DNA of 64,000 nucleotides, taken from positions 3,046,001 through 3,110,000 of the forward strand of contig NZ_CP048409.1 in assembly GCF_010448835.1 (NCBI RefSeq), given 5' to 3'. The notes under the pieces were generated by a model, which saw only the letters and a program-made list of their open reading frames with translations, was not told the origin of the DNA and did not search any database. How positions within the stretch are numbered: position 1 is the first letter of the stretch; the number at the start of each line of letters is the position of its first letter. Shown piece after piece: positions 17,404 to 25,904 of the stretch. Source of the stretch: Draconibacterium halophilum. GTDB taxonomy: Bacteria; Bacteroidota; Bacteroidia; Bacteroidales; Prolixibacteraceae. The translations under genes were made by a program, and so were the position numbers.

Positions 17404-18069
17404 TTATTTCTTTGAATCGTTTAACCGTTGCAACAAAACCGCAGCGAATGAACTCATCGATGTATTTTGAATTATTATATGATCAGGCAAATCCAATATT
17501 TCATGTGTGAAATTCCAGATCGCTTTCACTCCACAGTTTACCAAATCTTCTGCTACCTCCTGCGCCACATTATTTGGGGTGGTTAAAATGGCAATTTCAA
17601 CATCCAGCCGGTTCGACAAATGGAACAACTTGCTATACTCCAAAACCGGTGTGTTTCCAATGTGTTGCCCTATCTTGGTTTCATCTACATCAAATGCTGC
17701 TATCACTTTCAGTCCCAGCGTTTGATGCTCCTGATAGGCCATAAGTGCAGATCCCAAATTACCCGCGCCAACAAGAAAAGCCTCATTTACATGATTGAAT
17801 CCCAAAAAGTCTTCAAGCGCATGACACAGTTCATAAGTATTGTACCCTACTCTGGGTTTTCCTTTCACGCCGGTAACAGCCAAATCTTTTACCACCTGTG
17901 TTGGATCGCACTTTAGTTCTTTTCCAATTGAAGGTGCCGAAATATTCATCACACCCTGCTCGCGAACTTTTTCAAGAAAAAATAAATAACCCGGCAACCT
18001 TCTTAAAGTCGGTTCCGGTACTTGTTTTCTATTTTTTCTTAATGCGATCACTTTTGTAGCTTTTGTCAT
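17404..18069 (-). CDS. rex: Redox-sensing transcriptional repressor Rex
   Basis: A cytoplasmic NADH/NAD+-responsive repressor of 221 residues. The N-terminal winged helix is PEPTLRRLPGYLFFLEKVRE...ISAPSIGKELKCDPTQVVKDLA (about 17-62). The Rossmann domain has the dinucleotide motif VGAGNLGSALMAY (about 100-112). The C-terminal swap helix ends the protein. A KxRxGY motif (GKPRVGYNTYEL) is present, as in Rex. No clear Rex box (TTGTTAA-N4-TTAACAA) was found upstream, so autoregulation is not shown. Confidence 0.95.
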   Translation of the reverse strand: MTKATKVIALRKNRKQVPEPTLRRLPGYLFFLEKVREQGVMNISAPSIGKELKCDPTQVVKDLAVTGVKGKPRVGYNTYELCHALEDFLGFNHVNEAFLVGAGNLGSALMAYQEHQTLGLKVIAAFDVDETKIGQHIGNTPVLEYSKLFHLSNRLDVEIAILTTPNNVAQEVAEDLVNCGVKAIWNFTHEILDLPDHIIIQNTSMSSFAAVLLQRLNDSKK

Positions 18070-18171
18070 TTAATTCACTTTAAATATAGTTATAATTCAA
18101 TTTAGAGAATTTTTTCTTTATTCCACTTGTGCAATTATTCATCAAATGTTAACATATAAATCGTACTGATT

Positions 18172-18202
18172 TTCAATTGCAAAGAGCAGTTTGCAATTTG
18201 AA
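18172..18202. repeat. Imperfect inverted repeat upstream of rex
   Basis: TTCAATTGCAAA and TTTGCAATTTGAA form a 12 bp stem with one bulge and a 6-base loop. It lies in the 238-base gap 18070-18307, which otherwise holds only the rex upstream region and a short palindrome ATGTTAACAT at 18146-18155. The role could be an operator, a terminator remnant of the upstream gene, or none. Confidence 0.35.
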
Positions 18203-18307
18203 CGGATTGATGTAAAATTCTTTGTGCATAATCTCTAAATTGTGAAAGATTGAGCTGCCGAATTGAAAATACAATTGGGAGCTAAGTACAACTAGAATTT
18301 ACAATCT

Positions 18308-19312
18308 TTAGTAAAACAGCTTTTCGTCATGATCAGGAAAAAATATCCCTGCATCGATTCGAATACGATCAAGGGTTTTAATCAAATCTTCGCTCATTTT
18401 CCAGGTCATTTTCGGACTTTCAATTAATTCGGCATCCAAACACTCCATTACGTGCTTGGCTTCATACTGGTAGCCTGCTCCTTCTTTTGTTTCGTTTGGA
18501 ATTAACTGTTGCTCGTCGCCGTCCTTCCAAACCGTTAAATCAGTTGGAGTAAACCAACGAGGGTGCAATATCACATATCCGTTTTCGCAGCAAAATTCGC
18601 TTTGAACCGGCGAATGCACAGCAAAACTGGAAGAAAGACTGGCCATCTCTCCATTTTTATATTTAAAAATCAGTTGAATACTTTCCTCGCTTCCGGTGGG
18701 ACTGAAATCTGCGGAAGACTTTATCAGATCAGGAACTCCTAAAGTTGATAAAGCCGCAAAAACGGGGTAGATTCCAATGTCAAGAAGCGATCCGCCGCCC
18801 AGTTTCACATTATACAGACGTTTATCTTCGTTGAATTCAGCGTTAAATGCAAAATCAGAACGAACCATTTTCAACTTACCCAGTTCACCCGAATTTATGA
18901 TTTCAAGTGCTTTTTGATAACTCGGCTGAAACATCGTCCAGAAAGCTTCCATAAGAAATATATTGTTCTCCTTTGCACATTCAATCATTTGCGCTACTTC
19001 GTGCTGATTCATGGCAAAAGCTTTTTCACAAAGAACTGCCTTTTTATGTGTCAGACACAACATAGTATGCTCAAAATGATGTGAATGTGGCGTTGCTATA
19101 TAAACCACGTCAACGTTAGTATCCTCAACCATTTCGGAGTAACTTCCATAGGCTTTTTCAAATCCCAGATCGTTGGCAAAATCCTGTGCCCGGTTTAAAT
19201 CGCGCGAAGCCGCAGCATAAAGCCTGGCGTTTGGCAACAGTTTCAGATCGTTAACAAACTTATTGGCAATTTTACCACATCCTAATACTGCCCAGTTATA
19301 TATTTTACTCAT
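18308..19312 (-). CDS. Gfo/Idh/MocA family NAD(P)-dependent oxidoreductase
   Basis: The protein has 334 residues. The Rossmann motif is AVLGCGKIANKF (about 8-19). The family motif is CEKAFAMN (EKP-like, Lys about 97), and GGSLLDIGIYPV is the usual substrate-domain signature. It resembles dihydrodiol or glucose-fructose-type dehydrogenases acting on sugars or cyclic alcohols. The exact substrate is not determinable here. It has no signal peptide, so it is cytoplasmic. It has no obvious partner among its neighbours. Confidence 0.9.
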   Translation of the reverse strand: MSKIYNWAVLGCGKIANKFVNDLKLLPNARLYAAASRDLNRAQDFANDLGFEKAYGSYSEMVEDTNVDVVYIATPHSHHFEHTMLCLTHKKAVLCEKAFAMNQHEVAQMIECAKENNIFLMEAFWTMFQPSYQKALEIINSGELGKLKMVRSDFAFNAEFNEDKRLYNVKLGGGSLLDIGIYPVFAALSTLGVPDLIKSSADFSPTGSEESIQLIFKYKNGEMASLSSSFAVHSPVQSEFCCENGYVILHPRWFTPTDLTVWKDGDEQQLIPNETKEGAGYQYEAKHVMECLDAELIESPKMTWKMSEDLIKTLDRIRIDAGIFFPDHDEKLFY

Positions 19313-19381
19313 GATTTATTTATTTAGTTTGAAGGCTAAATGTACAAACTAAATAAACAATTGAAAAAACCAGAATCGATT

Positions 19382-20611
19382 TTAACTTACTTCCATTTTG
19401 GATTTTGACGAATCGAAATATTTTTGAAATAGTGCAAATCGTTGCGACTTACTTTGTGTGCGTTTTTTTCGCAAATATGAGAAATGTAAGGGTGAGACTT
19501 TTTCAATTTCTATCAAATACGTTTTGCTGTACCATGTGTGATTTAAACCTACCGATTCAACAATCATGGTTTCTATGCTCCGATTCATCAAGCCTAAAAA
19601 ATTGTCGCTTTTTACACCTCTAAAACAGCGCATTTCTTCCAAAGCCAATCGCCCAAAATGAATGGTTTTATTTACAAATCTTCCCAAATCCTTTTCCTCT
19701 AAACAGGAGAATATGGTTTTAGTAAAAGCCAATGAATCTTCCCGAACATCCTGAATATCGTCGAGCAATTGCAAATAAATTCCGTAACCGAACAGCGCTT
19801 GTTCCTGTTCACTGCTCATTTTTCCTGCTACAAGGTAACCGTCGGCCAGAACTGAAGCTCCTCCTTTTTCAAAACAAATGTTACAGATCTCATCATTAGA
19901 CAATCCGTTGTCTGCCATCATTTTCAGACTATTGGTTTGCCCCTGTTGAATGGCATATAAACTTTCATACACCTCAGGAAAATTCTCGCGAGGAAACTCT
20001 TCCTCAAACATGCTGATTAAGCGGAATAATTGCTGTTCGGTATGATTTACAGCCTCAACATGCACACCCCTTAAACGGCGATCAAAACGTTCCGAAAACG
20101 CTAGTTTCTCATCAGTATCAATCTCCGGATCATCAAGTAAATTATCGCTGTACGGATAAATCATTGAATAGGCAAAAACCGAAGGAGTGATCGTCACCGG
20201 TTTTTCAGCCATTAACTGAAGGCCATTCATAATCCATACATTTCTCATTCCCTGATAAATATCCTCCGGTGTTAATTCGGGGCCAAATGCACGCGCACGA
20301 TAGAAAAAATCTTTCGATACATCTTTAAACTCTTCTGACAGGATAATTTCAAGGTGCCCCGGATCAAAATCAAAAACAGTCTCCAGAAACGATCTGAACA
20401 TTGGGAAAAACGACTTTGCCGGATCATTCTTTATCTGTTGTACTTTACTAACATTCTGCAGCTCTTTCAGCTTTTTCTGAAAGCCGTCGAAATTGCGCTC
20501 GTGAGCTAATTTTTCTTGTGCAGAATAAGTATTCGGGAATATCGGAAAAGTCTCGGGACTTCGCTCCCACATTTCTTTAAAATGGTCAATGTAATCCTGA
20601 ACAGGTAACAT
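19382..20611 (-). CDS. Uncharacterised all-alpha protein with isoprenoid-synthase-like Asp motifs
   Basis: The protein has 409 residues and no signal peptide or membrane helix. It appears wholly helical. Two Asp-rich segments stand out: YPYSDNLLDDPE (about 150-161) and YLQLLDDIQDVRED (about 282-295). Their spacing and context (GGASVLADGYLVAG before the second) resemble the two metal-binding motifs of class I isoprenoid synthases such as phytoene/squalene synthases. It is not adjacent to isoprenoid genes. The family assignment is an inference from pattern alone; it could be an unrelated helical protein. Confidence 0.6.
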   Translation of the reverse strand: MLPVQDYIDHFKEMWERSPETFPIFPNTYSAQEKLAHERNFDGFQKKLKELQNVSKVQQIKNDPAKSFFPMFRSFLETVFDFDPGHLEIILSEEFKDVSKDFFYRARAFGPELTPEDIYQGMRNVWIMNGLQLMAEKPVTITPSVFAYSMIYPYSDNLLDDPEIDTDEKLAFSERFDRRLRGVHVEAVNHTEQQLFRLISMFEEEFPRENFPEVYESLYAIQQGQTNSLKMMADNGLSNDEICNICFEKGGASVLADGYLVAGKMSSEQEQALFGYGIYLQLLDDIQDVREDSLAFTKTIFSCLEEKDLGRFVNKTIHFGRLALEEMRCFRGVKSDNFLGLMNRSIETMIVESVGLNHTWYSKTYLIEIEKVSPLHFSYLRKKRTQSKSQRFALFQKYFDSSKSKMEVS

Positions 20612-20710
20612 AAATCTTTGTTTTCCCCGAAAATAGGTGATCCAAAAGAAATGCCGGCAATTTATTAGATGATCGGGTGTTTTTTGCGGGTTAAATGGGT
20701 TTCTGAAACT

Positions 20711-20766
20711 GTAAGTATCATTTCAAAGGATTTAACGAACTTTGTTCCGTTTGAAATGATACTTAC
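20711..20766. repeat. Perfect 17 bp inverted repeat after yebC
   Basis: GTAAGTATCATTTCAAA at 20711-20727 is exactly complementary to 20750-20766, with a 22-base loop. It starts 7 bases after the yebC stop codon. There is no T-run on either side, so a standard intrinsic terminator is unlikely. The 20612-20772 gap holds nothing else that I can identify. Confidence 0.8.
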
Positions 20767-20772
20767 AATTTG

Positions 20773-21483
20773 CTATGCAATATTGGTATAAACAGCCTGA
20801 ACGTCTTCGTCCTCCTCCATTCTATCCAACATTTTCTCAATTTCTTCCATCTGTTCTTCAGTAAATTCTACCGGAGTAGTTGGAATACGTTGTAATTCTG
20901 CTTTTTTAACATCAATATTAAGTTCTTCAAACTTATGAGCCATGTCGCTAAAACTGGTGTATTCGCCATAAGCATAATACGTTCCTTCATTTTCCTCAAT
21001 TTCATCAAGACCGGAGTCAATCAACTCCAGCTCAATCTCTTCCAGCTCCATTCCTTCCGGCATTTCAAACTCGAAAACAGCTTTTCTCGAAAACATAAAT
21101 TCTAATGAACCGTTGGGAACCTGACCACCACCTGCTTTATTAAAATAACTTTTAACATTAGCTACTGTACGGGTGGTGTTATCGGTTGCTGCCTCAACAA
21201 AAACCAATACACCGTGCGGACCTTTTCCTTCATAGGTAGTTTCAATATATGCCGCCGCATCTTTTCCCGCCGCACGTTTAATTGCCGCATCAATATTTGT
21301 CTTGGGCATATTTTGCGCTTTGGCATTCATTATTGCCGTACGCAGAGCTGGATTTAAATCCGCTTCAGGCCCACCTTCTTTTGCTGCAATGGTTATTTTC
21401 TTCGAAAGTTTCGGAAAAACTCTCGACATTTTATCCCAGCGTTTCTCCTTCGCTGCCCTCCGGTATTCAAATGCTCTTCCCAT
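20773..21483 (-). CDS. YebC/PmpR family protein
   Basis: The protein has 236 residues from the ATG at 21483, giving [20 protein letters not shown], the conserved start of the family. An upstream in-frame extension to 21540 is rejected. The conserved block [20 protein letters not shown] and [14 protein letters not shown] is present, and the acidic C-terminal domain is intact. YebC-family proteins act in the cytoplasm as DNA-binding regulators (PmpR type) or in relief of ribosome stalling at proline runs (YebC2 type). I cannot decide between these roles here. Confidence 0.93.
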   Translation of the reverse strand: MGRAFEYRRAAKEKRWDKMSRVFPKLSKKITIAAKEGGPEADLNPALRTAIMNAKAQNMPKTNIDAAIKRAAGKDAAAYIETTYEGKGPHGVLVFVEAATDNTTRTVANVKSYFNKAGGGQVPNGSLEFMFSRKAVFEFEMPEGMELEEIELELIDSGLDEIEENEGTYYAYGEYTSFSDMAHKFEELNIDVKKAELQRIPTTPVEFTEEQMEEIEKMLDRMEEDEDVQAVYTNIA

Positions 21484-21638
21484 GAATAAGTCTGTTATGA
21501 AATTTTGTGCGAAAATAAATACAGAAAACCTAATTACCAAAAACCGCGATGGTGTTTTTACCGTTATTCGGGTTCTGGGAACAATTTACTGGGTAATTAT
21601 TGTTTTATATTAAAAGCTAGAATTGTAGCACAATTGAA

Positions 21639-21767
21639 TCAACCAGAAATCTTTTTCGGTTTACAAACTTTATCTTCTTTTTTTACTTTGGCGCCACATT
21701 TTTTGCAGCTGTATTTTGGATCTTCTTTGTCTTCGAATCCCTTTTTCTTACATGCTTTTTTACTCAT
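21639..21767 (-). CDS. Small lysine-rich zinc-ribbon-like protein
   Basis: The protein has 42 residues: MSKKACKKKGF, then KYSCKKCGAKVKKEDKVCKPKK. A CxxC pair and flanking cysteines suggest a small zinc knuckle, and a third of the residues are Lys. Its ATG overlaps the TGA of the kinase-RapZ gene (ATGA), so translation is probably coupled. It is shorter than gene callers usually accept. The function is unknown; it may bind RNA, ribosomes or another nucleic acid. Confidence 0.7.
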   Translation of the reverse strand: MSKKACKKKGFEDKEDPKYSCKKCGAKVKKEDKVCKPKKISG

Positions 21768-23197
21768 CTCCAATTTTCCTGTTCACGATGTACTACAACA
21801 ACATTCACAGGATAATTGTTTTGCAAATATTCACCAATTTTCTCGGCAGAATACACCGATCGGTGCTGTCCTCCGGTACAACCAAAGCCAATCGAAAGGT
21901 GTGTAAAACCGCGCTCGAGATATACTTTTACCGATTGATCGACAAATACTTTTGCCGCATCAACGAAAAGCCTGATCTCCGATTTTTGCTCCAGGAATTC
22001 CTGAACCGCCATATCTTTTCCGCTAAGCTTTTTGTACTCTTCGTAGCGCCCCGGGTTATTAATAGCGCGACAATCGAAAACATGGCCACCACCATTTCCC
22101 GACGGATCTTCAGGATAACCTTTTTTATACGAGAAACTTGTAATTCGCACAGTAAGATTCGATTTTTCCTGCCCGATTTCTTTTAAAACTTCGGAATGAG
22201 TAAGCTGCTTTAATACGCCAACCAGCTCGGGCAAATCAACCGGTAATTTTAAGTCGGCCAGCAAAACTTCCAGATTTTTTAATGCGTAAGGAATACTTTT
22301 TAGGAAATGCTCTTTTTTCTCGTAAAAGCCACGAAATCCGTATGCTCCCATCGCCTGCATAATTCGTATCAGCACAAAACCTTTAAAATAACCGGAGAAC
22401 TTCTCTTCATCAACTTTCATATATTTCTTCAGTTCCGAAATATAAAAGTTATAAAGTTGCGTGCGTACACTTTCAGGTATATCGGCCTTGCCATCGTAAA
22501 GCAACGAAGCCAAATCGTATTGCAGTGCGCCCAAACGACCGCCCTGGTAGTCAATAAAATACACATCGTCGTCTTTTAACATGACGTTGCGCGACTGAAA
22601 ATCGCGGTATAGGAAATAGTTGGAACTTGCACTCAGTAAATAGTTGCTAAACAACTGAAAATCATCTTCAAGTGCCTGTTCATCGAATTGTATTTTTGCC
22701 AACTTCAGAAAATAGTATTTGAAATAATTCAAATCCCACATCATCGATTGTTTATCGAATGCTTCGCGCGGATAACAAACCGAGTAATCCATTTCCTTTC
22801 CGGCGATAATCTGGATTTTTGGCAGCGCCTGAAGCACTTTTTTGTACACCGAAATTATATTCTCAGAAAACCCTTCCTCTTCACGCGTTTTTGTCAGAAA
22901 TTCAAAAAGTGTGGTATTGCCCAGATCTTCCAGCAAGTACTTTTTCAAATCGGAGCTAACAGCATACACTTTCGGCACTTTTACTCCTTTGTTGTAAAAA
23001 TGGTTACTGAACGAAAGAAAAGCAGTGTTCTCTTTTACATCGTTATTTGTGGCTCCGATTACGGTTCTGTTTTCGCTTCCCAAACGGCAATATTGGCGGT
23101 ATGATCCCGACTGCGGCAACAGTTCAAACCGTACAACTTTTTCGTTAAAATGACTCTCAAAGAGTTGGATTATTTCGTTTTTTTCTGAAGTATTCAA
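21764..23197 (-). CDS. Fusion of an APH/AmgK-like kinase with a RapZ C-terminal domain
   Basis: The protein has 477 residues. Residues about 20-330 form an aminoglycoside phosphotransferase-like kinase: YFLYRDFQSRNVML carries the catalytic Asp and DVYFIDYQGGRLG the metal-binding Asp. Residues about 350-477 match the RapZ C-terminal domain: GNGGGHVFDCRAINNPGRYEEY and IGFGCTGGQHRSVYSAE...HRE. In enterobacteria that domain binds GlcN6P and controls glmZ/RNase E. The N-terminal kinase resembles sugar kinases of cell-wall recycling (AmgK). I infer a cytoplasmic link between amino-sugar phosphorylation and sensing. The RapZ Walker-A half is absent, replaced by the kinase. It is coupled to the small zinc-ribbon gene. 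Confidence 0.85.
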   Translation of the reverse strand: MNTSEKNEIIQLFESHFNEKVVRFELLPQSGSYRQYCRLGSENRTVIGATNNDVKENTAFLSFSNHFYNKGVKVPKVYAVSSDLKKYLLEDLGNTTLFEFLTKTREEEGFSENIISVYKKVLQALPKIQIIAGKEMDYSVCYPREAFDKQSMMWDLNYFKYYFLKLAKIQFDEQALEDDFQLFSNYLLSASSNYFLYRDFQSRNVMLKDDDVYFIDYQGGRLGALQYDLASLLYDGKADIPESVRTQLYNFYISELKKYMKVDEEKFSGYFKGFVLIRIMQAMGAYGFRGFYEKKEHFLKSIPYALKNLEVLLADLKLPVDLPELVGVLKQLTHSEVLKEIGQEKSNLTVRITSFSYKKGYPEDPSGNGGGHVFDCRAINNPGRYEEYKKLSGKDMAVQEFLEQKSEIRLFVDAAKVFVDQSVKVYLERGFTHLSIGFGCTGGQHRSVYSAEKIGEYLQNNYPVNVVVVHREQENWR

Positions 23198-23246
23198 TGA
23201 TCGAATTTTTAAATTAAACTTACATTTATAGTCTTAAACGCGAGCT

Positions 23247-23969
23247 ATGTTCAAAACAAGATTCAAAAATATCTATTTTTTGAGATTACTACGAAGATTC
23301 TTTGTATTGATTGGAATTTTCTTTGTTGTTTGCCTCGGTTTTTCATTTACCGAGCAACCGTTTTGGGGCTATCACTGGCTGGGCACAAGCAAAGCAGAAT
23401 TAAAATGGAAACCCAAAAGCATAATTTTACTGGGAGGCGGAGGAATGCCAAGCCAAAGCAACCTGATGCGCAGCTGGTACACCGAAAAAGCCGCAAAAAC
23501 ATTTCCCGAAGCCAAAGTAATTGTAGCCATGCCCGGTTTATTAAGCGACAGTTTAAGCACTCCGCAACTCATGAAATCGGAACTTGTTTTGAGAGGTATT
23601 CCCGCTGAACGGATTGCATTTGAACCCAAAGGGACAAACACCCGCTCGCAGGCTTTGGAATGCCAGGGAGTAATAAAAATGCAGGAATCCATTTTATTGG
23701 TTACTTCTCCGGAGCACATGCGACGCGCAGTTCTTGCTTTCCGCAAAGTTGGTTTTGAAAAAGTAAATGCTGTTCCTGCTTTTGAAAATGCAGCCGAAGC
23801 AGATTTGTCGTTTACCGACGATGAACTAGGCGGAAACTCAAGAATGATTCCGGATGTTGGCAACAACATGAACATGCGCTACCAAATGTGGAACCACTTA
23901 AAATATGAAATACTGATTGCCCGCGAACTGGTTGCACTCAGCTACTACAAACTTCGGGGCTGGATTTAG
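23247..23969 (+). CDS. YdcF/ElyC-SanA family (DUF218) membrane-anchored protein
   Basis: The protein has 240 residues. One N-terminal membrane segment (about 15-33, FFVLIGIFFVVCLGFSF) is followed by a DUF218 domain: IILLGGGGMP, VIVAMPG, EPKGTNTRSQALECQG and ILLVTSPEHMRRAVLAFRKVGF. Family members affect envelope integrity (ElyC, SanA) in E. coli; biochemical roles remain uncertain. It converges with the M28 peptidase gene, with only three bases between the stops. Confidence 0.88.
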   Translation: MFKTRFKNIYFLRLLRRFFVLIGIFFVVCLGFSFTEQPFWGYHWLGTSKAELKWKPKSIILLGGGGMPSQSNLMRSWYTEKAAKTFPEAKVIVAMPGLLSDSLSTPQLMKSELVLRGIPAERIAFEPKGTNTRSQALECQGVIKMQESILLVTSPEHMRRAVLAFRKVGFEKVNAVPAFENAAEADLSFTDDELGGNSRMIPDVGNNMNMRYQMWNHLKYEILIARELVALSYYKLRGWI

Positions 23970-23972
23970 AAC

Positions 23973-25739
23973 TTATAACTGAACGATTAAAACTGTTGGT
24001 TTTCCATCACGCAAAACATCAACAGAAATCGTTTCACCTGCTTCCAGTTTTTGCAGACGATCCATATACTCATATATATTACCGACCTTTTTCCCGTTGA
24101 TGGCGATAATGATATCTCCATTTTTCATTCCGGCTGCATGGGCTGGTTTACCTTTTGACACAGCATCAACGCGCATTCCGCGTTTCTCAACACCGGCAAA
24201 ATCAGGCATTACTCCCAAAGTAACTTTAAAACGTCCTCCCCTGCTGCGCTGAAATTTACTTCCGGCTTCCTGGAAAGTTAATTTTTTGGCACGGGTTACC
24301 ACATCGTCGACCAATGCAGCGGAATAATCCATTACTTTTTGTGCGCCTTCAAAATTAATCAATTCGGCATCGTCCTGTGGTGTATGATAATCAGGATGTG
24401 CACCTGTAGAAATAAAAAATACCGGGATATCCTGCAGATAAAACGACGCATGATCCGATGGTCCGATTCCTTCGCCCGAAAGTGCCAACTGAAAACCGGG
24501 GTTCAGATCATTCAACAGCTGCTCTGTTTCTTTTGATGTTTTTGATCCGCCAATGCTCAGGCTTTGGCTTTCTTCATCTAATCGTCCGATCATATCAAAA
24601 TTAAACATGCCTACCATTTTATCCGTTTTAACCGGCGGATTTGCAGTAAAAGATTTGGATCCCAAGAGTCCCATTTCTTCGGCGCCAAATGCCACAAAAA
24701 TTACACTTCGTTTATTGCTTTTATCACCTGCCAATTTCTCTGCCAACTGAATTACTGTAGAAACTCCCGATGCATTATCATCTGCTCCGTTGTGAATAGC
24801 GACCGTGTCAATAGCTCGCGATCCGGAACCGGGTCCACCCATTCCCAAATGATCGTAATGAGCACCCAAAACCACGTATTCATCTTTTAAGGTTTCATCT
24901 GTTCCGGGCAAAAGCGCAGCCACATTTCTGGTAGTTGTTTCTTTTAATTCAACATTTACGGTTGTTTTTACCGTTGATGAAAGTTCCAGGTTTAAGCCTG
25001 CATTTTGTTCCAGCATTTCTGTTTCCAGTTTTTTAATGGTCTGGCCTTTGGATTTTAATATTTCGTTAGCCACTTCGCGTGTTACCTGAATAACAGGAAT
25101 AGAAAAACGACTATTATTTTTATCGAAAAATAACGACGACAACTCATCTTCTTCGCTGAATTTTGTTCCCGCCACAAAAATAATTCCTGCGGCATTTTTA
25201 TCCGATGCCTTTAATGCTTTTGCGCGCTCGCTTGAAAACTCGAGATAGGGACTGTTTGGATTATCAAGATCAGGATCACCCTGAAGTACCAAAATCCATT
25301 TTCCGCTTACATCAATTCCTTCAAAATCATTCCATTGCAACGAATCACGATCAACTTCCAATCCAAAACCGGCAAAAACAACTTCTGCTTCAACTGTTGT
25401 ATTGGCTGAAAAAGCATAAGGCAAAAAGTCCTCTTCAACTTCGTAACTATTATCATTCACCTGCAACTGGTTTCCGTCAGCAATTTCGGCTGATGTTACC
25501 AGCTCAAATTCCTGAAACCCGTCATCGAACAAAAGCTCCAACCCTGCTGCCTCAAATTTTTCAACAATATACTGTGCCGCAAGCAAATCTCCCTGTTCAC
25601 CTGATTTCCGGCCTTTTAGTGAATCGGAAGCCAGATAATTGATATTCTCGCGTATATCGTCAAGCGTTATCTCTTTATCGTATTTGGGGCCACACGATGC
25701 TACAATAAATACAAACGCAGCAAATACAAAATACTTCAT
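23973..25739 (-). CDS. M28 family metallopeptidase lipoprotein with PA and PDZ domains
   Basis: The protein has 588 residues from the ATG at 25739, which gives a lipoprotein signal MKYFVFAAFVFIVASC with the lipobox VASC; the longer frame to 25775 is rejected. A PA-like insert covers about 110-250. The zinc aminopeptidase core shows LGAHYDHLG, DDNASGVST, FGAEEMGLLGSKSF, NFDMIGR and HPDYHTPQDD. A C-terminal PDZ domain covers about 505-588 (VMPDFAG...HAAGMKNGDIIIAINGKKV). It is expected in the periplasm or on the cell surface, cleaving N-terminal residues from peptides. Confidence 0.93.
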   Translation of the reverse strand: MKYFVFAAFVFIVASCGPKYDKEITLDDIRENINYLASDSLKGRKSGEQGDLLAAQYIVEKFEAAGLELLFDDGFQEFELVTSAEIADGNQLQVNDNSYEVEEDFLPYAFSANTTVEAEVVFAGFGLEVDRDSLQWNDFEGIDVSGKWILVLQGDPDLDNPNSPYLEFSSERAKALKASDKNAAGIIFVAGTKFSEEDELSSLFFDKNNSRFSIPVIQVTREVANEILKSKGQTIKKLETEMLEQNAGLNLELSSTVKTTVNVELKETTTRNVAALLPGTDETLKDEYVVLGAHYDHLGMGGPGSGSRAIDTVAIHNGADDNASGVSTVIQLAEKLAGDKSNKRSVIFVAFGAEEMGLLGSKSFTANPPVKTDKMVGMFNFDMIGRLDEESQSLSIGGSKTSKETEQLLNDLNPGFQLALSGEGIGPSDHASFYLQDIPVFFISTGAHPDYHTPQDDAELINFEGAQKVMDYSAALVDDVVTRAKKLTFQEAGSKFQRSRGGRFKVTLGVMPDFAGVEKRGMRVDAVSKGKPAHAAGMKNGDIIIAINGKKVGNIYEYMDRLQKLEAGETISVDVLRDGKPTVLIVQL

Positions 25740-25904
25740 AAACGGGAAATTTATTTTTGGTTTTGAGAACATCAAGGAATATTTTTGGTTTTATGTTTTG
25801 TACACACTTCTAAAGAATCGACAAATACATAGCAATAATAACGATAAAACGTGATATAAAAAAAGTAGATGTGTATATTTACCACATCGTAAAAAACAAA
25901 CATT

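Noticed and set aside
19828..19845. GGTAACC copy at about 19833-19839 as another ECF-sigma site
   Set aside because: It lies inside a coding region and lacks the GAATA block at 15 bases.
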